From positions 82,232 to 87,522 of the forward strand of contig DEAT01000028.1 in NCBI GenBank assembly GCA_002348265.1: a DNA stretch of 5,291 nucleotides, in the 5' to 3' direction. Position 1 is the first letter of the stretch. Every line of letters begins with the position of its first letter. Below the pieces are notes generated by a model that saw only the letters and a program-made list of their open reading frames with translations, made no database searches and had not been told where the DNA came from. Made by a program: the position numbers and the translations under genes. Source of the stretch: Gemmatimonadales bacterium UBA2975. Its GTDB lineage: Bacteria; Gemmatimonadota; Gemmatimonadetes; Longimicrobiales; Gaopeijiaceae. Positions 1-5,291 of this stretch are shown here, in pieces.

Positions 1-529
1 CATGCGGTGATTCAGGACCCGCCATGCCCACCCCACCCATATGTGGGGCCTTAGTATACTGGATACTCATGGTATATGTCTCGCTAACTGTTTAGTCATC
101 TCGCGAGACCTCCCCACCTGGTCGCGTCGCTAGAGCACGACCAAGGTAAAGGGAAGTCCTAGAGGCACGTCCACCTCGGACGCCGAGAACCCCTTAGAGT
201 GAGAACTGTCCCTCAGCCATCGCTGTCCGGGAGAGCTCACCCCCTCTGTAAAACTTGCTCCATAACAAATGGACCCTCCGAAGACGACACCATCGGAACA
301 AGCGACTTCAACTGAGTGCGGGTCTAAACCCGGACCTTAGCAACAAGCTGCACCGCAGGATGAGACCCAATGCGAATCTCTGCTTTATTTACGGTACACG
401 TTAAAGCTTGAGGGAATAATAACGTTCTTGGTTCACCTCACCAAATAGCGAAACCTCTCCCTTTGATTTAGTAGACCTAGATCCTCGGAAGTAAGAGGTA
501 CTGGAAGAATCCATAAACCCCTTTGACTC
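1..529. other. Left-flank stretch with no convincing gene
   Basis: This region lies downstream of aroB. The frames I read on both strands are broken by frequent stops, and I see no match to tRNA, 5S rRNA, tmRNA, RNase P RNA or SRP RNA signature motifs. It contains short inverted repeats: CCCCAC/GTGGGG at 31-48 with a 6-base loop, the palindrome TCTCGCGAGA at 99-108, CTCGG/CCGAG at 175-187 with a 3-base loop, and TTGGT/ACCAA at 428-444 with a 7-base loop. None is followed by a T-tract on either strand, so none is a convincing intrinsic terminator for aroB. It could be plain intergenic DNA, a decayed gene, or an unrecognised structured RNA; the sequence does not decide between these. Confidence 0.5.
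401..514 (-). CDS. Possible 37-residue small ORF downstream of aroB (weak)
   Basis: A short minus-strand reading frame starts with ATG at 514 and ends with TAA at 401-403, 15 bases after the aroB stop. AAAGGGG at 518-524 could serve as a ribosome binding site, but it sits only 3 bases from the ATG, closer than usual. The predicted product begins MDSSSTSYFRG, is rich in serine early on and ends in YYSLKL. I recognise no domain, signal peptide or membrane segment. Its position would make it a third cistron of the lipoprotein-aroB operon. A 37-codon frame is common by chance, so it may equally be a random frame or the remains of a decayed gene. Confidence 0.15.
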   Translation of the reverse strand: MDSSSTSYFRGSRSTKSKGEVSLFGEVNQERYYSLKL

Positions 530-1654
530 TCACCACCCACAAATCACCTCGTCCACTACCGTTCGAACCACGTCTTCGTCTACTTCTCTTGCCCATCCTC
601 CTTGATCAAGAGCCTGACCAATCCTACGAAGAAGCACATAACGCGCGCGACCAGCCCTAGCCTTCTTATCGGCACTTAGAAAACCAAGTACAGTCGAAGT
701 CTCAACCTCCAGCGCCGTTCTATCGACAAGTTCGGCGAGCACGTCTGTCAGGCACTCAGAAGTTTTGGGTTCGGTTATGCCAAGTCGCTCACCTATACGC
801 GCTTCTGCAATCATACCGAATGCTACCGCCCTGCCATGGCCTAGTCGATAATCTGCTGCTGCTTCTAAAGCATGCCCTACGGTGTGTCCAAAGTTCAGGA
901 TATGCCTCAAACCTCTCTCGAACTCGTCTCGCGCCACAACTTGTGACTTGAGTCGCACAGATGCTGTTACAAACTTGGCGCTCTCCTTCGGATCAGCCAG
1001 GATCAGTTCTTGTGTCGTATTCGCTATCCCTAGGAAGTGTTCTTCGTCCAATATCACTCCGTGCTTTATAGCCTCCACAATCCCTTCGGCCAAGAATCTA
1101 GAATCCAGTGTGCCAAGTACCTCTGTATCCGCGATAACAGCACTCGGAGCATGGAAGGCACCAACCAGATTCTTCCCGTTACGGACATTCACACCGGTCT
1201 TACCCCCGACCGAAGCATCAACCATTGCGAGCGTGGTCGTGGGCACTTGGATGACGGGAACACCCCTGAGAAACGTAGCGGCAACGAATCCCGCTAAGTC
1301 TGTGGTGACACCTCCTCCCACAGCCACCACCGCACAGTCACGTCCCAGCCCGGCCTCAAGCATTTGGTCCGTGAGGATGGACCAAAACTTCCTAGTCTTG
1401 GATGCTTCTCCCTCTGGGAACGTCAGAAACGTTATATCATGACCTGCGTCCCGAAGCGCCTTGACTACAGTTTCACCATGGATCAGCCCGACCCGGTCAT
1501 CCGAGATAACCGCAAGCCGTCGAGCAGGCGCATATGTCGCCACCACCACCGGCACGGAAGCTAGAAGAGCCGGGCCGACGAACACCTTATACCCACCTGA
1601 AGCCGCAGCGACCTCTATAGTCGCGTACGCTGCCTCGTGCACGCCCTTTATCAT
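530..1654 (-). CDS. aroB: 3-dehydroquinate synthase
   Basis: AroB is a cytosolic NAD+- and divalent-metal-dependent enzyme that converts DAHP to 3-dehydroquinate, the second step of the shikimate pathway to aromatic amino acids. The 374-residue product is complete and close to the usual length of about 360. Visible family motifs are PEGEASK (80-86), the glycine-rich GGGVTTDLAGF block (113-123), PTTTLAMVDASVGGKTGVN (138-156), KNLVGAFHAP (161-170), EAIKHG (194-199), LNFGHTVGHALE (253-264) and the late DKK (329-331). By comparison with characterised AroB proteins the metal ligands should be Glu194, His257 and His273, all present. One oddity is HGR at 273-275, where the family normally has HGE. 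The ATG overlaps the upstream metallopeptidase stop by 4 bases (ATGA), and no Shine-Dalgarno precedes it (the coding strand reads CCCCTCC there), so translation probably depends on reinitiation after the upstream gene. I kept this start because the N-terminus runs into the typical IEV...SGGYKVFVG opening strand. Identification is secure. Confidence 0.97.
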   Translation of the reverse strand: MIKGVHEAAYATIEVAAASGGYKVFVGPALLASVPVVVATYAPARRLAVISDDRVGLIHGETVVKALRDAGHDITFLTFPEGEASKTRKFWSILTDQMLEAGLGRDCAVVAVGGGVTTDLAGFVAATFLRGVPVIQVPTTTLAMVDASVGGKTGVNVRNGKNLVGAFHAPSAVIADTEVLGTLDSRFLAEGIVEAIKHGVILDEEHFLGIANTTQELILADPKESAKFVTASVRLKSQVVARDEFERGLRHILNFGHTVGHALEAAADYRLGHGRAVAFGMIAEARIGERLGITEPKTSECLTDVLAELVDRTALEVETSTVLGFLSADKKARAGRARYVLLRRIGQALDQGGWAREVDEDVVRTVVDEVICGW

Positions 1655-2883
1655 GATTTGGAGGGGACCCGCTCAACGATCGCGTCTACCGAGCCCCCGA
1701 TCTGCAGCAAGGTCGCCGAGCGCCCTTCCATAACGATTCTCTCAACGGAAACCGTACCACCCAGATTATCAGCATGTGACCATATTCGCTCGGTGAACTG
1801 ATGATGTCCGTCTTCATCAGACCACAAGACCACCCACACTAAATGCCGTTCACCATCGCTTGACTCGACCAGGACGTAGTGATCACCATCCCACATCGCA
1901 GCTAGATCGCCTGCCGCTCCCTCACCGGCTATGCCGCCCGGAATCTCCAGAACTTCTTCCAAGAAGATCTGGAGCTCGAACGCTCCAAGTCCATCTTGTA
2001 AAACCACCTTTCCTCTGTCGACAAGGATTGCCAGATCAATTGATTGATCGGCATTAGCATAAACCACCTGCTCGGTCGAGCCGGGCATGAACGGCCCCAA
2101 CGGATTATGTCGTTCGCCATCGGCCCATAGTCGCTGAACAAAAACGGCGCCCTCGACATACGGGAAAAGAAGGGATTCTCGAATTATACGAGGGGCATCC
2201 GCCAAAGCTGGGAATTGCTGACTGACTCCCGCTAGAGCGGGACGGACCTGAGACTCAAAATCAGGGATCTGGGACAGATCAATCGGAGACCCAACTCCCT
2301 GCTCGGTCAGATATTCGAACATTACCAGTGTAGCATGTCCTTCAATCGCGGCCTGCGCCGCTGTCACCGCGTCATTACCACGATCTGGATCAACTAATTC
2401 ATCTAAACGGACATTTTGGTCCTGAACAGCGTGAACTAGTTCATGAAGTAGCAACGCTTCTAACGCCGCTTCTGGTTGATCGTCCAGAACAAAAAGTGCC
2501 GTCGAATCAGGGTCATAGAAACCAGCTACTTGCTCCGTATACAAGCCTAGCAGGAGATTCCTAAGTCCTAGATCCGGTTCTACGAGACCAAGTAGAGCAT
2601 ACGTATCCCTTCGTGCCCGTGCCTCGTCCTCTGGTAAATCCTTATCAAGCTTCAGGCGTAAATAACTCACTAGTTGCGCTCGACTTCGCGCCTCGATCCG
2701 CACTGGATGCGAAAGATACATGCCAGCTCGCTCAGCGAGCCTTGGCAGTAACTCTGCTCCAATCACCGCCAGATCAGGATCCGACGATACGACCAGTAGT
2801 GACTGCGACGTCTGGCCACCACAACCAGACACAGCCAGTGCCAGCGTTATGACAGAAATGTTGGGTAATCTAGGTGGTTTCAT
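1651..2883 (-). CDS. Secreted lipoprotein, predicted HExxH zinc metallopeptidase
   Basis: The 410-residue product starts with a short lipoprotein signal peptide: a basic MKPPR start, a hydrophobic stretch at about 8-18, and lipobox VSGC with Cys21 as the predicted lipidated residue. It should therefore be anchored in an envelope membrane and face the periplasm or surface. The segment EQVAGFYDPDS (117-127) precedes HELVHAVQDQ (147-156), which carries the zincin HExxH site: His147 and His151 as zinc ligands, Glu148 as catalytic base. Glu181 in AAIEGHATLVMFEYL (178-192) is the likely third ligand, giving a gluzincin-like arrangement. The second half contains FPYVEGAVFVQ (240-250), GSTEQVVY (268-275) and AAMWDGDHYVLVE (328-340), blocks I recall from uncharacterised metallopeptidase-like proteins of environmental bacteria. 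Substrate and role are unknown. It is the first gene of an operon with aroB and is divergent from the penicillin-binding protein gene. The start is set by the signal peptide, since no clear Shine-Dalgarno precedes it. Confidence 0.8.
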   Translation of the reverse strand: MKPPRLPNISVITLALAVSGCGGQTSQSLLVVSSDPDLAVIGAELLPRLAERAGMYLSHPVRIEARSRAQLVSYLRLKLDKDLPEDEARARRDTYALLGLVEPDLGLRNLLLGLYTEQVAGFYDPDSTALFVLDDQPEAALEALLLHELVHAVQDQNVRLDELVDPDRGNDAVTAAQAAIEGHATLVMFEYLTEQGVGSPIDLSQIPDFESQVRPALAGVSQQFPALADAPRIIRESLLFPYVEGAVFVQRLWADGERHNPLGPFMPGSTEQVVYANADQSIDLAILVDRGKVVLQDGLGAFELQIFLEEVLEIPGGIAGEGAAGDLAAMWDGDHYVLVESSDGERHLVWVVLWSDEDGHHQFTERIWSHADNLGGTVSVERIVMEGRSATLLQIGGSVDAIVERVPSKS

Positions 2884-2994
2884 TCGGAATTGGACTGGAG
2901 GTATAGATGACTCTCGGCACTTGTGTTTCTGCTCAACTAACAGTTAACCCCTTTGGAGTACCTAAAGAAGGTGCTTGAGTCAGTGATGGCAAAA

Positions 2995-3022
2995 TTGATA
3001 GCTTCGAAACTGTGAATACGGT
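2995..3022 (+). promoter_or_regulatory. Candidate sigma70-like promoter for the PBP gene (upstream option)
   Basis: TTGATA at 2995-3000 matches the -35 consensus TTGACA at 5 of 6 positions. It is followed after 16 bases by TACGGT at 3017-3022, a poor -10 element (3 of 6). It would leave a leader of roughly 50 bases before the start codon. Judged by eye only, and consensus use in this phylum is uncertain. Confidence 0.22.
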
Positions 3023-3033
3023 TGGCACCCGAC

Positions 3034-3064
3034 TTGCAACGAGCCATTGTAGACTCTCTATGAT
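3034..3064 (+). promoter_or_regulatory. Candidate sigma70-like promoter for the PBP gene (proximal option)
   Basis: TTGCAA at 3034-3039 (4 of 6 to the -35 consensus) and TATGAT at 3059-3064 (5 of 6 to the -10 consensus) are separated by 19 bases, longer than the preferred 17. Transcription would start near 3071, at the ribosome binding site itself, leaving almost no leader. This makes the pair less attractive despite the better -10 box. Confidence 0.18.
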
Positions 3065-3070
3065 GGTTAT

Positions 3071-3074
3071 GAGG
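3071..3074 (+). promoter_or_regulatory. Ribosome binding site of the PBP gene
   Basis: GAGG lies 8 bases before the first ATG (3083) and 11 before the second, directly adjacent ATG (3086). The spacing favours the first ATG, though either would give essentially the same protein. Other ATGs at 3060, 3063 and 3069 are out of frame. Confidence 0.55.
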
Positions 3075-3082
3075 CAACCGAT

Positions 3083-5284
3083 ATGATGGCACGAGCGACG
3101 GCAAGAGAAGGAGGAACAGGTAGTCAGGGGTTCCGCAGTCGATTATCGAGGCTCTGGCATCCAAGAGCATACTTACTTGCTCTAGGATTCTTGGGGGGAC
3201 TCGGCCTTGGTGGATCTTGGGGTACCTGGCAGAACCTATGCGCTGGGGACGCATGTCCTTCGATTGCGCGTATTTCAACGTTTGAGCATGAACAAAAGAG
3301 CAAAATCTTAGCAGCCGACGGTGAACAGATCGCGGAATTCGGCTTTGAGACTCGTACCCCAATCCGAATCACGGATTTACCAGCTCATGTCCACCAAGCA
3401 GTTGTCGCGATGGAGGACAAACGCTTCTATCAACACCGTGGGTTTGACCCAATCGGTTTCACACGGGCAGCGATCGGTGTAATCACCTTTAACTATGCGG
3501 GGGGCGGGAGCACGATCACACAGCAGCTCGCTCGCAATCTCTTTACTGAGATAGGATTTGAGCAGCGCTATACCCGGAAAATCAAAGAGCTCCAGGTCGC
3601 TCTTGATCTAGAAAGATCTTACACGAAGGAACAGATCCTCGAAGCGTATTTGAACGAGATCTACATGGGTGGTGTCTACGGGTTCCAGGCTGCATCACTT
3701 CGGTACTTCGGAAAAGGGGTGGCAGAAGTAAATGTAGCCGAAGCCGCGCTTCTTACCGCTATTCTCAACCGCCCAACATGGTACAACCCCTTCACAAACC
3801 CAGAGCGCGCACTCGCGCGCAGAAACACTGTTCTAGACCTAATGGCGCAGCAACGCTACCTAACCCAATCCGAGACCGAGCTTTGGAAATCCTTTCCTCT
3901 GCCCGAAGTCGAGCCAGACCGGGCTTCTACTCAGTTCGCTCCATACTTCGAGGAGTGGGTTCGGCAAATCTTAGCTGATCGCTTCGGTGAAGAGATCTAT
4001 CGTGGTGGATTCCGAGTGTACACCACCCTTGATATCCAGATGCAGGAAGCGGCGCAAGCTGCTATGGAAGCTGGTTGGGCAGAGATAGAGGCGGACTCGG
4101 TCAATTTCCTTCACCCACGTTACGAGCCGGCAGACACCTCCTACGGTAGTTCAACCCCCTACCTGCAAGGCGCATTCATCTCATTAGATCCGGAAACCGG
4201 TCACGTGAAGGCCCTCATCGGAGGACGTGATTTCCAACATTCAAAATTCGATAGGGCACGGCAAGCAAGGCGTCAGGCAGGATCCTCGTTTAAACCATTC
4301 GTTTACACTGCGGCGCTCAACACTGGAATACCTGCCTCTTATATAGTGGAGGATATCCCCGTCGTATATCCGCAACTGGATGGTTCGGATTGGCGTCCAT
4401 CAAACTTCGTTGACGAATTCAAGGGACCAATGACCCTACGCGAGGGGCTATATACATCGACCAATATGATCGCGATCCGACTGGGCTGGGAGGAGGTCGG
4501 AATAGAAACCGTTGCCCAGACTGCCCGACGGATGGGGATCATGACAGAGATTGAAAGATTTCCTTCAACGACCATAGGTGCTTCTGAAGTAATCCCTCTG
4601 CAAATAGCTGAGGCATACTCATCTTTTCCTAACATGGGAACCAAGGTCCGTCCGTTCCCAATCCTTAGAGTTGAAGACGACAATGGAACCGTCATATGGG
4701 AACCCCAGCCCGAAAAGACGACCGTTCTTGAACCGTTACCTACCCGTATCATCGTGGATATGCTGGAAGATGTGGTGCGACGCGGAACAGCCTATACGGC
4801 CGTACGAGTCCGTGGCGGACTCCCCCATAACATCCCAGCCGCAGGGAAAACCGGAACCACCAACGACGGGACAGACGTCTGGTTCACAGGGTTCACTGGG
4901 AACCTACTAGCCACAGTCTGGTTCGGTATGGATACACCACAGCCAATCTTCCGCTTAGGTCCTGGTCGCCGTCAGGCAACAGGAGGAGGGCTAGCTGCTC
5001 CAGTTTGGGGTTCCTTCATGAGCCAGGTATACCAAGATATATCGTTAGATGAGGACTCTGGGAGGACGGGGGCACGCCCGCTCCTAGAGCGCCCAAAGCT
5101 CTGGGAGATACCTGACGGCCTCAATGCGGTTGTAGTCGATCGCAAAACCGGACTGTTGGCATCACGCTGGTGTCCCGAAGAAGATCGATACACCGAGTAT
5201 TACATCCCGGGCACGGAACCCACTGATTTATGTGATCGTTCGAGTCGACGTTTCCGTTCCTCTAGGATTCGGGGCTACCAGTAA
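3083..5284 (+). CDS. Class A penicillin-binding protein (PBP1A-like, bifunctional)
   Basis: This inner-membrane enzyme polymerises lipid II into glycan strands and cross-links them. The 733-residue product has a short basic cytoplasmic tail, one membrane segment at about 29-46, then an extracytoplasmic region. The GT51 glycosyltransferase domain (about 95-265) shows EDKRFYQHRG with catalytic Glu111, GGGSTITQQLARN (140-152), RKIKE (165-169) and EAYLNEIYMGG (187-197). A linker containing GGFRVYTTLD (308-317) leads to the transpeptidase domain (about 360-650) with SSFK (nucleophile Ser401, Lys404), STN (459-461) and KTGTT (589-593). All catalytic motifs are intact, so both activities are expected. 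The tail holds WCPEE and EYYIPGTEPTDLC (Cys697, Cys717), a C-terminal style common in PBP1A-type proteins. Cys53 and Cys58 lie just outside the membrane. Its length is at the short end for PBP1A, and I see no clear room for a large OB-type insert. The SSFK box is preceded by RQAG rather than the usual RQPG. The gene is probably transcribed on its own from the divergent region; what follows it is not visible. Family certain, exact PBP1 subtype less so. Confidence 0.96.
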   Translation: MMARATAREGGTGSQGFRSRLSRLWHPRAYLLALGFLGGLGLGGSWGTWQNLCAGDACPSIARISTFEHEQKSKILAADGEQIAEFGFETRTPIRITDLPAHVHQAVVAMEDKRFYQHRGFDPIGFTRAAIGVITFNYAGGGSTITQQLARNLFTEIGFEQRYTRKIKELQVALDLERSYTKEQILEAYLNEIYMGGVYGFQAASLRYFGKGVAEVNVAEAALLTAILNRPTWYNPFTNPERALARRNTVLDLMAQQRYLTQSETELWKSFPLPEVEPDRASTQFAPYFEEWVRQILADRFGEEIYRGGFRVYTTLDIQMQEAAQAAMEAGWAEIEADSVNFLHPRYEPADTSYGSSTPYLQGAFISLDPETGHVKALIGGRDFQHSKFDRARQARRQAGSSFKPFVYTAALNTGIPASYIVEDIPVVYPQLDGSDWRPSNFVDEFKGPMTLREGLYTSTNMIAIRLGWEEVGIETVAQTARRMGIMTEIERFPSTTIGASEVIPLQIAEAYSSFPNMGTKVRPFPILRVEDDNGTVIWEPQPEKTTVLEPLPTRIIVDMLEDVVRRGTAYTAVRVRGGLPHNIPAAGKTGTTNDGTDVWFTGFTGNLLATVWFGMDTPQPIFRLGPGRRQATGGGLAAPVWGSFMSQVYQDISLDEDSGRTGARPLLERPKLWEIPDGLNAVVVDRKTGLLASRWCPEEDRYTEYYIPGTEPTDLCDRSSRRFRSSRIRGYQ

Positions 5285-5291
5285 AACTTGG

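Larger units (their letters stand above)
2884..3082. promoter_or_regulatory. Divergent intergenic region between lipoprotein and PBP genes
   Basis: These 199 bases separate the two divergent start codons, so they should hold promoters for both the minus-strand lipoprotein-aroB operon and the plus-strand penicillin-binding protein gene. On the plus strand I can see two sigma70-like candidates, listed separately. On the minus strand I see no convincing -35/-10 pair and no Shine-Dalgarno just before the lipoprotein ATG. I see no strong operator-like palindrome or riboswitch. Minus-strand reading frames crossing this region carry no recognisable domain. Confidence 0.6.

Noticed and set aside
31..48. 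CCCCAC/GTGGGG hairpin as an intrinsic terminator
   Set aside because: The 6-pair stem has no T-tract on either strand and lies about 480 bases beyond the aroB stop.
3..95. Plus-strand frame open from the left edge to a stop at 93-95, with a hydrophobic end (ALVYWILMVYVSLTV)
   Set aside because: It could be the tail of a membrane protein entering from outside the window, but only about 30 codons are visible, with no recognisable motif and no supporting context. The GDSGP inside it resembles a serine-protease motif only by chance.
313..335. CGGGT-CTAA-ACCCG hairpin as a tRNA T-arm or SRP RNA fragment
   Set aside because: The loop lacks the TTCRA motif, the flanking acceptor pairing is absent, and the SRP GGAA tetraloop with its asymmetric loop is missing.
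398..425. Inverted repeat ACGTTA/TAACGT as an operator or attachment site
   Set aside because: It has only six matching pairs around a 16-base loop and no extension, which is expected by chance in this length of DNA.
516..525. 10-base AACCCCTTTG repeated at 2946-2955
   Set aside because: Several 10-base matches are expected by chance in a window this size, and the surrounding bases do not match.
882..1442. 186-codon plus-strand frame inside aroB
   Set aside because: It is fully antisense to aroB, which is unambiguous from conserved motifs; the plus-strand product is Ser/Thr/Pro-rich shadow sequence.
2937..3362. 141-codon minus-strand frame across the intergenic region and the PBP 5' end
   Set aside because: More than half of it lies antisense to the PBP coding region, the product has no recognisable domain and looks low in protein-like character, so it is a shadow frame.
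4339..4752. 137-codon minus-strand frame inside the PBP gene
   Set aside because: It is antisense to the well-supported transpeptidase domain, with no domain of its own.

Overview
The window looks like chromosomal core-genome DNA from a Gram-negative bacterium. It has three complete protein-coding genes, and the leftmost roughly 530 bases hold no convincing gene. I saw no mobile element, CRISPR array, tRNA, rRNA or phage-like gene. The lipobox signal peptide and the bifunctional class A penicillin-binding protein fit a diderm envelope. The penicillin-binding protein's cysteine-bearing segment just outside the membrane, and the style of its partner metallopeptidase, remind me of Gemmatimonadota or related environmental phyla. 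That placement rests on remembered family resemblance, not on a search.

Layout. Positions 1-529 are stop-rich in the frames I read and lie downstream of aroB. The only candidate gene there is a weak 37-codon reading frame directly after aroB. Positions 530-2883 are a two-gene minus-strand operon: a predicted secreted zinc metallopeptidase lipoprotein, then aroB (3-dehydroquinate synthase). The two overlap by the 4-base ATGA stop/start signature. Positions 2884-3082 form a 199-base divergent intergenic region. Positions 3083-5284 on the plus strand encode a complete class A penicillin-binding protein with glycosyltransferase and transpeptidase domains and all catalytic motifs intact. Only 7 bases follow its stop, so any terminator or downstream operon partner is outside the window.

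How the genes relate. The penicillin-binding protein builds peptidoglycan and the lipoprotein metallopeptidase acts in the cell envelope, so the divergent promoter region separates two envelope genes. AroB is a cytosolic shikimate-pathway enzyme with no evident functional link to the metallopeptidase, although the overlap implies tight translational coupling.

I did not find a clear new multi-gene system. The items most worth a second look are the unusual coupling of aroB to a secreted zincin, the uncharacterised metallopeptidase family, an atypical residue in the AroB zinc-ligand motif, and the gene-free left flank.
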